Source: Grifola frondosa (Eukaryota > Basidiomycota > Agaricomycetes > Polyporales > Grifolaceae). Taken from it: DNA of 64,000 nt. The stretch covers positions 186,001 through 250,000 of the forward strand of contig LUGG01000003.1 of assembly GCA_001683735.1 (NCBI GenBank), in the 5' to 3' direction. Below, in pieces: positions 13,991 through 23,319 of this stretch. Position numbers and translations under genes: made by a program. The notes beneath the pieces are model-generated. The model searched no databases. It was not told the origin of the DNA and saw only the letters and a program-made list of their open reading frames with translations. The number at the start of each line of letters is the position of its first letter. Positions within the stretch are counted from its first letter, which is position 1.

Positions 13991-14170
13991 CCCAAGTGTT
14001 GACTTCTTGATCCTGGTATGATGAAGGTGGATCCTGTCTCTGGGTGTACTCATGCTCAGGCTGCTGGGTCATGAATTGTGCACAAACAGACTATGACCAA
14101 GTTTATACCATCTGTTCATGCCAAATCTAGTACTTATAGTTATGACCATGGTTGAACAGGCATGTTATAT

Positions 14171-14185
14171 CTTTTTTTTTTTTTT
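14171..14185. repeat. Poly-T tract
   Basis: A run of thymines about 14 long. It may be the poly-A end of a reverse-transcribed element in inverse orientation, but no such element is evident beside it. Confidence 0.6.
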
Positions 14186-14719
14186 GAAAAGTTACTTAAC
14201 TTATAGCCATTCTTTTAGACCCAAGCAACAAGCCTCTAAATCTCCAAAGAAAGGTATCTATTTAACCATACTTTCCTATTTATATTTGTTTCTAATTTAG
14301 TTTACAGATATTAGAACTGCATGGGGAGACACTGATAAGAAGACTTCAGCCTCTGAGAGTAATGTACCTTTAGATGTAGCTACATCAGAATTACCTCCAG
14401 AGCCCCCTGACCAGGAAGACATTATATGTCTGATATGCTTGAACACTAAACAGATTAAGCACAACCTCAATGAATAATAACCAACCATACCAAGCCTACC
14501 ACTATGATGAGGAGCAATAGTCTCACTTCCTTACCTACTACATGCACCATGCATTCAAAGCAGATGGAAAATGTGAAAATATGAGGCATGGGAGATGATA
14601 CAGATGAGTGCACAAAGATGTGTCTTTAGTGCAGTGTGTGGATGACAGGAGAGGATGCAGATGTGTTTCTGATATGGTGATGGGTGATTAGGGTTCAGAT
14701 GTGGGATGATGGATGAATG

Positions 14720-15170
14720 ATGCCCACAGGGTGATGTGGTGCATATGCACACAGCAAGGGTTGCAAAGAGCAGAAGTAGACCATGACACCAATGCATTTC
14801 AAGCAGTATCAGAGGGACACCACACTCAGGCATCAGATGTGTGGCAACGAATGAATGTGGATGCCTGCATAGTGATGTGGTGTGTGTGTGCACAGCGACA
14901 GTTGCATGATGTGAATGCATTTAAAGCAGTGAGGGAGAGAGGCCACACTCAGAGGTCAGATGTGCAGTGATGGTTAGATGGCAGATGTCTGCATGATGAT
15001 GTGGTGTGCATGTGTATGGTGACCATTGCACATTGCACATAAAAGAAGGAGACTGATGTGGATGCATTTCAAGCAGTGAGCAAGCCAGGCTACACTCAGG
15101 GGTCAGACATGCAGTGATGGTTAGATGATGAATGTTTCCCATGTGATGTGTGTGTACACAGTGACTATTG
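14720..15170. repeat. TG-rich satellite array, variable unit of about 125-150 bp
   Basis: Three recurring phrases appear in the same order: 'gatgtggtgtgcatgtg' (near 14731, 14872, 14997, 15142), 'atgcatttcaagcagt' (near 14789, 14912, 15061) and 'cactcagg..tcagatgtgcagtg' (near 14822, 14944, 15092). Unit length varies by deletion. Apparent minus-strand frames rich in His/Cys/Thr here are translations of the repeat and are not genes. Confidence 0.7.
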
Positions 15171-15879
15171 GAGGGGTTGAATGTATGGTGACAGATGGAT
15201 GGTGGGCATTTGCACCATGATGCATGCACAGGGACCATCAGAAATGAATGGATGCCAGAAGCAGACCTGTGCACCCATCTGTTGTTGTATATAAATAACT
15301 GACAAATTTCTTTCCTCGTTGTATCAACAAGGACAAGGGCAAAGCACATAAGCATGCTCATGTGGGGGTAGGGAGAGTAGCCTTGAGAGTATGTGATAAT
15401 CTCTGATTTTACATTGTGATGTTCACATTTTTTATTTAGACCTCTCCCTTCCTAATGGGGAGGAGAATGAGGAGAAATATGATATAGGAGCCATTTTGAC
15501 TGCTAATTGTTAGGCAAGAGAGCAGGAGATATGTCTTGAGACTCAAAATACTAGAGCTGGGCCAGCTGCATGTATGTGTTAATTCATACATTTTATGAGA
15601 TTCAAATTAAATGTCCTTTAGTCAAATGGAGAAGATATTGAGGACTTTACTGATGTCCCATTGGATACTACTGGTGAGTTGTATGATTTGTTTGTTATCT
15701 TGGAGAGTGGCTGATTAAAATATATATAGGGGACACAATGGACATGCCTACTACTGCAGATTCTGATTTGTTAATCTCTGCCATTCCAGGTAAGTTTTGA
15801 TATTACTTGCTTCACAAAATTTGTACTGACACCACATAGTTTATGTGGATGTTTTGGAGCTACTGTCCCTTTCTAGTCT

Positions 15880-17200
15880 TGTGCGCACACCTGATGATAT
15901 TGCAGGAGTCGTAGCTGTAATTGAAACACTTAAGCACTATAAAGATTTAGGAATGTGACAGTCACAGCTTACCCACTTTTTGGCAATGTTCAAAGGTCCA
16001 GACCAGTTTACTCCTGGTTTTGCAACCTCAGTCTCCAGAATTTGGGAACCTCTTCAATTTGCTAATGTCAAACTAGTCACTTACAATCTGGAACTGATCT
16101 TGCTCAGACTCAGTACATGCTCTTTAATGCTGCTGCCTGGGTTTGGCTTAATAACCTGGCTATTCCTCACTGTCATGTCATTCTCACTCATTTCTCTTCC
16201 AATTCCCCTGATGACTTGGACTGGCTGGCTAATCTTGCTTTGCTTGTTCATCACCATGTTCTCATACATGTGCTGGTGATCCTCCTTCCTTCAAAACTAG
16301 GCTTATCAGATATTTCTGACAACAATCATGCATTCAAAATGTTATCTCACCTTCCTTTTGATATTGGGGAGACAATTATTGAGTATACCCTCAAAGTCAT
16401 CCTCCATTAGTTAAGATATCCTGATAGTGCAGAACAAATATAGACATACTTTGTGAGGTATTTGGTGAACTCTTTCCAGAAGGATATATTGCTTGTACCT
16501 GCCTTATGGGACGTACATCAAAATGTCAACTTTCGCATTCTTGGTAGCCAAGGTGGATGCTTCAAGCACCTTCATCCCAAATTGCTATCATCTTTCTACT
16601 CAGCTCTTACATCTCTTCCACTTCAGGATCCTTCATCCACAGAGCATGCTGTTCTTGCAGAGATTGGTCCATTCATTCATCACTATATGGTTCTTAGCAA
16701 CAAGATTCACAACTGTCATTCACTCACTTCCATTCCTTTCACCATTACCAACCCTTTGCTCGCAGCTTGCAGCTCATTGTGGACTTCTTTTATTCATTGC
16801 TTCCTCTTGTTGATGACACAGATTTATCCTCCTACACTCCTCTCCAGATGCATGTCCTGAAGGACTTGGACAAGCATCTTTCTTTCTGTCAGCTCACCCC
16901 TTACTGTGCTAACATGACTTCATTCTTCGGTCCCTTCATTCCTGCAATATTGACAAGCCTGATGGCTTTGCCAGTGCCTGTATCTTTTGTGACATTATCT
17001 TTGAAACTCAGACAGCCATGGGAGACACAGTCATGTTTCCTACTCTTCATGCCTGGAATTCCTTTGTCCACATGCATGCTCAGGATGATTCCATGTACTT
17101 GTGTCTCAAGAATGCATATGGCACAGCCATTGCAGGCTGCTCTATCTCTTCAGTGCCTGCATATTTCACTGGTGAAAAGCATTGAAATGTTTGGCTGAAG
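15880..17200 (+). pseudogene. Decayed coding stretch of an unidentified element
   Basis: Protein-like open stretches occur on the plus strand in shifting frames: near 15900 (IETLKHYKDLG), 16117-16410 (97 residues), 16453-16860 (135 residues) and a later frame ending near 17187 with a 'CLKNAYGTAIAGCS' phrase. All are short, hydrophobic and need frame changes to connect. The continuity in one direction suggests one old gene, most likely from a mobile element, but no diagnostic motif (DDE, YXDD, HUH or zinc knuckle) survives that I can identify. Confidence 0.3.
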
Positions 17201-18132
17201 TTACATTGCGATGTGCACACACATGCAGGCTGTCGAGATGTTGATGTATGTGGATGCATCTATGGCATAAATGGCAGCATGCACACACAGGCCCTTGATG
17301 ACAAAAAGTACATGGGCTCAGAGTGTGGAAATTGGAACTCGAGGGAGGAGAAAGTTGAGTGCTAGCACTCACATGAGCAGGGTCATCTGCATGGTCAAGT
17401 CAGAATCAATAATGCACTAATGGTCATTGAGGGGTCAAAATTGGCTCGTCGATGACTGCTAGTGCATCATAGGTCCAGAGTGACCTATGCATCATTGCTG
17501 CCATTTGATCCCCACTCACTGCATGGTGGTCTTTTCATGCTGTTCAACACCTGCTCGTCATTGTCCATCACCTGCTAAATTTTTTCAAAATTAAAATATA
17601 TCTGATACAATAATGCTAATAAGTTATCACTAATATCTCATATAGGAGAATCTATGTGGATCCCCATTCAGCATAAGTGTCATCACTATCATTTGATCCT
17701 TGATTGTGGTGTGACACTTCTTTCACACCATCTGAAGCCCACTCATGTCACCAGCTAGTTAAATTTTGTTCCTTTGGTAACTCAAAATATAGCTGAAACA
17801 TAATAAATTATCTGTCTACAAAACAAATCTGAGTGACCATTGTCAAAAAAATCATGTGGTAGGTTCTGTCAGCATTCAAAAAAAAAAGAAATACATTGAA
17901 ATGTAACCAATATGTCTTCCCTTAACTCAGACATCCTCCAAGAGATTATTTCTCAGCTTAATGTATCTTGAACCAAACAGAAAAAGCTATTTAATATTAA
18001 TGCTCATGCTGAATATTTTTACTGACTTCTAAGTTTGAGAACCATCAGCCCTGCCTTCTGCAATATATATCTTCCATGGCTCCCCCTATAGTCATATGAC
18101 TCAACAGTCTAGAAATAGCCACTCAGTTATTC

Positions 18133-18435
18133 ATGAATGTTATACACTATGAGAAAATGGGCTGCAAATGCTCTTCAGGGGAATATATAAATCCACAAAT
18201 TCATCATGACTTTTTAAATATCTATCTGCTGGAAGTCGATTTTCAGAGGATGATATGGGCCAGACTTATAGAAACTGGCATGGAAGACATTGAAATATAT
18301 GACACAGCTGGTGGAGCTCAATGTCATTGTGAATCATCATGCACAATAGACAATGCTAGGAAGAATTGGACAGTGGTGGGAGAGGCACTGCCTAATAGAA
18401 AAACTGAGACTTATAGATCAATGTTTAGAGCCTAG
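18133..18435 (+). pseudogene. Unidentified open frame, possibly the 5' part of the decayed gene at 18707
   Basis: A 100-residue open frame with Cys-containing segments (GCKCSSGEY, QCHCESSC). No family recognised. It lies directly upstream of another decayed coding stretch in the same orientation. Confidence 0.2.
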
Positions 18436-18706
18436 GGTGAGTAACACTATTGTAAATAAGAATACCAACTTATGGTCTATTTCACCAGCTATCTCTGATA
18501 CAAGAACAGAGATTATGGGACAACTATCAATCCTTCGCATTTAACCTCCTATTCTTTCCCAACATTTATATTATTTTCATCAAATCCCCTGTTTTTTCTT
18601 TTTTTATTCCCCAACATTTGCCTACCACAAGCCTAAACAACCTCTACGAGTTTAAAGCTAATCTGCTGGACAATCCAATTCATATGACTTTGAAGATAAT
18701 GAATGT

Positions 18707-18998
18707 CATATGATGAAATTTCTTTTCAATAAAGCTCCAGCTTTATGGGACATTTATCTGGAGTATTTCAACTGGCCTATTATGACTACTAAAGAATTCT
18801 TATATGATGCCACTAAAGTCAGATGTATACATGGACAGTGGAGATTAATGGAAAGTTGAAGATTGAAAAGTTATGTTGAGGTGGACAAGGAAAATAAAAT
18901 CTTAGCTGGGGTGATGACAATTAATTATTAGGAAACCTATGAAATGTTGCTTGTAATTCAAGGGCTTGATATCAATTCTTTAATCTTTGTAAGTTAAT
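18707..18998 (+). pseudogene. Decayed coding sequence with internal stops
   Basis: The plus-strand frame starting cat-atg-atg at 18707 gives a protein-like product (KAPALWDIYLEYFNWP, later KSYVEVDKENKILAGV, then ETYEMLLVIQGLDINS) interrupted by one TGA and one TAG. The TAG sits where a CAG would restore an ordinary residue, which matches C-to-T decay seen across the tract. The family is not recognised; a gag-like structural protein of a retroelement is one guess. Confidence 0.35.
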
Positions 18999-19629
18999 AT
19001 ACCATCAAGCTTATAAATCTTGATAACATATCAATTCAACATGTGCACTCACGTTTATAAATGTCAACCATTAATATGGTAACTTTATGATTACTTATTT
19101 GTAACATATAATAGATGAATTGATAATCAATACTTTAAATGATGTGTTTAGCACTTCTTGTAGTAGGTGCTCAATGTCCTGCCTTTTTGGGATATGTCAG
19201 ATTTGTGATCACATATGTTTTTCTCCTTTCGTAACATATGTTACAGCATTGCACTAACTTTTAAAAGCATCAATGATATGTTTTTGATCATGTTTTATCA
19301 TGCAGAACATTTGTTTTGCAATCAGAGGCATGACAAGGATCACGTGCATCTGACATATGTTTTATCTCCATATGTTTTTCTCAGCCACCCGATAAGAAAA
19401 GTAAGAACCTCACATACAAAATTTTCTAACTAAGTAAGAACAGAGTTGTTACCTGGTTGTATTGGACTGTAACCCTAACCTAAAAATTTCATTCCCACGA
19501 ATACAAATTTTTGTACTGAAAAAACTTTCCCACAACTAATGTAATGAAAAGTGTGTTTCAAAATTTGGCTGGGGACCTTGCCTATAAGAACGATTAATTT
19601 GTTCCTCATCAATCATAACTATTGGATGA

Positions 19630-20031
19630 ATGATGATGACACTTCCAACATTATCTAGACATGATATGCATGGATTCTTAGTGACAAATGATGGCCAAAT
19701 AAAGAAGTGTCCAGTTTGGAGGGAGAATATGTGGGACACTGTACATTGTGAAGCTCCTAGGTCCACAGAGTCATTAGCTATATTGTCCAGCACTGAGATT
19801 GATGTGAGTTCAGCCACAGAGAACATGGGTGCAGGAGGAGATGGATGGTCAAACTATAAGTTCACACAAGATGACATATTGGATATAGCTAGACTTGAAG
19901 ATATAGCCAAAATAACAGTCGAGCATGCTGGTGCACTGGATAACATAGATAGGGTGACTAATGATGTCTGGCTATGCAAAATTACAGAGTGGAGGTTACT
20001 ACTCTCTGTTGATCTTAATATCTCAAAATAG
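19630..20031 (+). pseudogene. Unidentified 133-residue open frame next to a MITE
   Basis: The open frame has balanced composition with a segment CPVWRENMWDTVHCE and an acidic-helical part (DDILDIARLEDIAKITVEHAG). The MITE copy at 20031 begins immediately at its end, so the original 3' end may have been lost by insertion. Function unknown. Confidence 0.25.
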
Positions 20032-20407
20032 TGTTGCTGCAGCTAAGTCAGGTCTAAATGATATAGGACTCATAACTTAGGCACTTTTTCAGATATCATA
20101 GTGATCTTGCATTTATTCCGTAGCCTATATATAGCCGCATAGTCTTGCCAAATATCAAAATGTTATACCTCATATTGATGGAGATATAGCCAAAACGCCA
20201 ATTGCAAAGTCTGACTTTTTAATCAGCTTTTTTACCAATGTAACTAAAATTGAAAGATATTAAAGATAATTATGCAAATGGTGGTGTTACATTCCAATAC
20301 ATGTACATCTTAGCTATTAATTTTAATTAAGATCATGTCATTATCTCCAAAACCCATGTCAAAATATCTAAAAAGCAGAAACGGGTATAACTAAGCTATG
20401 ATGACAC
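20031..20407 (+). mobile_element. MITE-like element, copy 3, with TA target duplication
   Basis: This 377-bp copy starts gtgttgctgcagctaag and ends ctaagctatgatgacac, which are imperfect inverted complements of each other. It is flanked by TA on both sides (20029-20030 and 20408-20409). It aligns end to end with 2312-2670. Non-coding. Confidence 0.75.
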
Positions 20408-21309
20408 TAACATGAATAGGTGAAGCTGTGCTGTCTTCAAAAATGACCACAGTAATGTGGAGCATGAAATAGTCCTCATCGTGGAATATTGTTTCATTGT
20501 CTGCAGCCCATAAAGTTTTCAGTAAACAACCATGCATGGCAACCAACAAATGAATAAGTACTTACCTTTATTGCAGACATACTGAGAACATACAAAACAT
20601 CTTCAGATTTCATATCAGCAAGTTTGACCTTGAAAGCTCCAGCTATATCTTTGACAAGGATGGCCTCCGAGTGCACAGAGGTGAGCCAACTATCAATAAA
20701 TCTAAAAAGTTTCAAAACCTCTCTTTGTATGTATTCTTCATCAAATGAAAGTGGGCAAGATAACCACTAATGATGAATGGGTACATTGAACATGGTTATG
20801 GTGAGTATCTGCTGCAGTGACTCTAGTGCTTACAATCTAGCACTACATCTCGAAGTCCAGATATCTCAGACTGGATTATTAGAGTATTGTATGGGCTATC
20901 TATTCTATTCTAGATATTTACCACCCAGCTAGAAGCTGCAAACACAGTGAACGTAACATAATTAATTGGTATAAGATTTAAACTTATCAAGGTAAATTAT
21001 GCAACAGATAATTGATGTCCGGACATTAGCAAAGGCCATATTGTCCGGATTAAATTAGGCATGGACAAGAGGGGGGAAAATTCCAAAATTTGTCCAAATT
21101 TCCATCCACTGCCCTCCTATTATCAGGGGTCCTGCGCTTCGAACTTCAATCTATTCCTTACAATACAAATATGCACAAATATGCGCCTCCACAGATCCAG
21201 GCGCTCATCTCTCTTTTCCAATTGGGACTGACGTGCACCATGTGTATTTCTTGTCCCCAACTATTCTTGCTGCAGGCCGCCAGGAATGGCGGGCTTTTTC
21301 CGTCGTGCT

Positions 21310-21527
21310 TGTTGAGAGTTGAGACCGCGAGACGAACACGTGATGTGACAGGCGCGCATTTGGACGCGACGGACACTTGTAGAACACCTCAGTCGAGTAC
21401 AGAGCGACTGAGGTGAGTAAAGTATTCGTATCGATAGAACGTAGACTAACGTACCGTACAGGCTAACTGTAACAGGTACGGTACATTAATATAGTCGAGT
21501 ACAGAGCGACTGAGGCTAACTGTAACA
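21310..21527 (+). repeat. 5' LTR of the copia element
   Basis: It begins TGTTGAGAG and ends TGTAACA. Inside are a perfect 9-bp inverted repeat (cctcagtcg at 21387 / cgactgagg at 21405), a second copy of most of that hairpin near 21494, and a further inverted repeat gtaccgtac (21451) / gtacggtac (21476). It matches 26166-26383 base for base by eye. Confidence 0.95.
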
Positions 21528-21538
21528 GGTTATGAGCC
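21528..21538 (+). other. Primer binding site for half initiator tRNA-Met
   Basis: ggttatgagcc follows the LTR directly. It is complementary to the anticodon arm (ggcucauaacc) of eukaryotic initiator tRNA-Met, not to a tRNA 3' end. Copia and Ty5 are known to prime from such a half tRNA cut in the anticodon loop, so the same mechanism is inferred here. Confidence 0.8.
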
Positions 21539-21668
21539 TTTAAAGTACTGCAAAGCCCGAATGCTTTAACTCGACTCGACAAGCCCGACACTTGTCTTGA
21601 TCCAAACCGGCGACTGGACCATCGCCATAACATCCAAGCCGACGAGCCCGAACCTCGTCGCACTATTA

Positions 21669-21731
21669 TACCCCGCATACAGCCATCCATACCCCGCATA
21701 TAGTCATTCATACCCCGCATATAGACATCCG
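21669..21731 (+). repeat. Three tandem 21-bp repeats in the retroelement leader
   Basis: Each unit starts taccccgcat and the units differ at a few positions. The array ends 4 bases before the gag start codon at 21736. Its role (packaging, translation) is unknown. Confidence 0.85.
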
Positions 21732-21735
21732 AACA

Positions 21736-23262
21736 ATGGCGTCGACGCACGAGACGAAGATTCCGAACTTCACCGAGTCACAGCAACTCGACCGGACCAA
21801 TTGGCTTGACTGGAAAGACCGCGTCACCCGCATCTGCAAAGTACGCAAGTCTTTCGGTCACCTCGACGGCTCGAAAAGCCGCCCAGCCATTATCACGGCG
21901 ACGGATGGCACCCCGGAACCCGACAGCGTCACGCGCGCTGAGGCCTGGGACGATGAGGACGAGGTCTGCAAAGCAATAATGATCCTCAACATTAAACACT
22001 TCCGGAGCTCTGGCGTCACCGCTGATGGAAAGACGGCTGCCGAGATATGGAAACAACTGAAGGACAAACGTGAGCGCACCGACTCTGTGTCCCTTATGAA
22101 TGCAGTCGACCACGTACGCGCTCTCAAGTACACGCCTGGCACGGACTTGTACGCGCATTTCGAAGAAATGCATTCCCGCCGCAGCTCCGCACTGGAGCTC
22201 GGCGCGACCCTCCCCGACGAGCAATTCGCAGTCATCCTCTGCCGATCCATGCCACAGTCCATGCGGTCGATCACCGTACCGCTCCTCAGCAGCGCAGACC
22301 CAGACCACGTCATCAGCACTATCACCACACTCGTAGAGGAGGAGGCCCTCGCTACTGGAAACTCTCTTGACCCCATTCGCGGTGCACAAGAACAGGCGTT
22401 TCACGCGAACACCGCGAACGCGGCGCAAGGCCAACGACCCACATGCTCGTGGTGTCTCGGACGCGGGCATGCCCGCGAACAGTGCTACGTCGAAGGAGGC
22501 GGCCGCGCGGGTCAACAACCAGCTCACTGGAAGGTCGTCCCCAAAGGACGCCGAGGCTCACCGGCCGAACTCGCATCGCGAGGCACACCCTCCGCTAATG
22601 TCGCAACCACCGGAGCGACCACGGAAACCGTAGCAGCGGCGAGCGCAGCTGTGACGCAGGTGCATAAGGCACATCTCACGACTCAGCACGAGGATCCCAA
22701 GCCAGTCAACGATCCCTTCAACTACCACATATTCCTGACCAACGCTGCAATCCCTTCCGGCTACAAGTCAACCGCTACCTCCCGCTGGACGGCTCTCGCC
22801 GACTCGGGAGCAACCCACCACTACTTCACCAACCGCGAACACTTCACCGACTACGTGGCCATTGAGCCACGCGTCGGCCACGCCGCAGGGATGGGATCCA
22901 CCTTCTCAATCATCGGACTGGGCACGGTCCATGCCCAGGTCGAGGTTAAGGGGAAGCCACAGATCATCACCTTCCGCGACGCAGTGCACGCACCAGGATT
23001 GGCGGCCAATCTCATATCCCTCGCACGCATCGATCGCAGCGGCCGCCTCATCACCATGTTTGACGGCACGCTCACTGTCTACGACCAGAATGCGAAAAAT
23101 CCCGCATTCACAGGCAAGCGACTTACCACAGACCTTTACGAGGTGGCGCTCACACCTGTATCCCCGGCGAACATCCCGCCATTGATGTCAATTACGACCC
23201 GCGTGCTATCGCCGCGGAGGACCCACGCGCCTTTGCGGCAAAGGGCTCCCCGAAGGCCGTAG
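21736..23262 (+). CDS. Copia Gag and protease part of gag-pol
   Basis: The frame starts at the first ATG after the leader. The N-terminal half is a UBN2-type copia Gag. A CCHC zinc knuckle (CSWCLGRGHAREQC) lies at about residues 234-247. The aspartic protease follows, with the active-site DSGAT at about residue 356. The last part runs out of frame: from about 23155 the expected sequence (GAG-pre-integrase domain with TWHRRLGH) continues in the frame one base back, so the stop at 23260 is an artefact of a one-base loss. Gag packages the RNA, and the protease would release the mature proteins. Confidence 0.9.
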   Translation: MASTHETKIPNFTESQQLDRTNWLDWKDRVTRICKVRKSFGHLDGSKSRPAIITATDGTPEPDSVTRAEAWDDEDEVCKAIMILNIKHFRSSGVTADGKTAAEIWKQLKDKRERTDSVSLMNAVDHVRALKYTPGTDLYAHFEEMHSRRSSALELGATLPDEQFAVILCRSMPQSMRSITVPLLSSADPDHVISTITTLVEEEALATGNSLDPIRGAQEQAFHANTANAAQGQRPTCSWCLGRGHAREQCYVEGGGRAGQQPAHWKVVPKGRRGSPAELASRGTPSANVATTGATTETVAAASAAVTQVHKAHLTTQHEDPKPVNDPFNYHIFLTNAAIPSGYKSTATSRWTALADSGATHHYFTNREHFTDYVAIEPRVGHAAGMGSTFSIIGLGTVHAQVEVKGKPQIITFRDAVHAPGLAANLISLARIDRSGRLITMFDGTLTVYDQNAKNPAFTGKRLTTDLYEVALTPVSPANIPPLMSITTRVLSPRRTHAPLRQRAPRRP

Positions 23263-23319
23263 ATCTCGCCACCTGGCACCGACGACTGGGTCACGTCAGC
23301 GAAACGCACGATCCAGCGT

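Larger units (their letters stand above)
951..21080. other. AT-rich, CpG-depleted decayed repeat tract without intact genes
   Basis: CG dinucleotides are almost absent for about 20 kb (often none in several consecutive 60-base lines), while TG and CA are very common (tgatg, catg, tgca strings). This is the signature expected of 5-methyl-C deamination in silenced repeats. Open frames are short, do not join by plausible introns into known families, and several carry internal stops. Landmarks are listed separately: MITE copies (2312, 9031, 10350, 20031), satellite blocks (12605, 14720), microsatellites, a CG-retaining island (13530) and decayed coding fragments. In the remaining parts (951-2311, 2671-9030, 9242-10349, 10393-12040, 12861-13529, 13991-14719, 15271-15879, 17201-18132, 18999-19629, 20410-21080) I see nothing I can name. 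Confidence 0.75.

Noticed and set aside
14555..15361. His/Cys/Thr-rich minus-strand frames resembling zinc-binding proteins
   Set aside because: They are translations of the TG-rich satellite and change with the repeat unit.
2312..20407. The direct repeats at 2312 and 20031 as LTRs of one 18-kb element
   Set aside because: Each unit has its own inverted ends and TA flanks, and inverted copies lie between them, so dispersed MITEs explain the data better.
20494..20715. Minus-strand 73-residue frame near the last MITE
   Set aside because: Single short exon-like frame without family or partner; could be a gene fragment but not supportable.
21090..21416. Open frame running from the left flank into the 5' LTR
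   Set aside because: Crosses the retroelement border; its end is LTR sequence and is repeated at 26272.
21778..22588. Long minus-strand frames opposite the copia gag
   Set aside because: GC-rich codon shadow of the real plus-strand gene.
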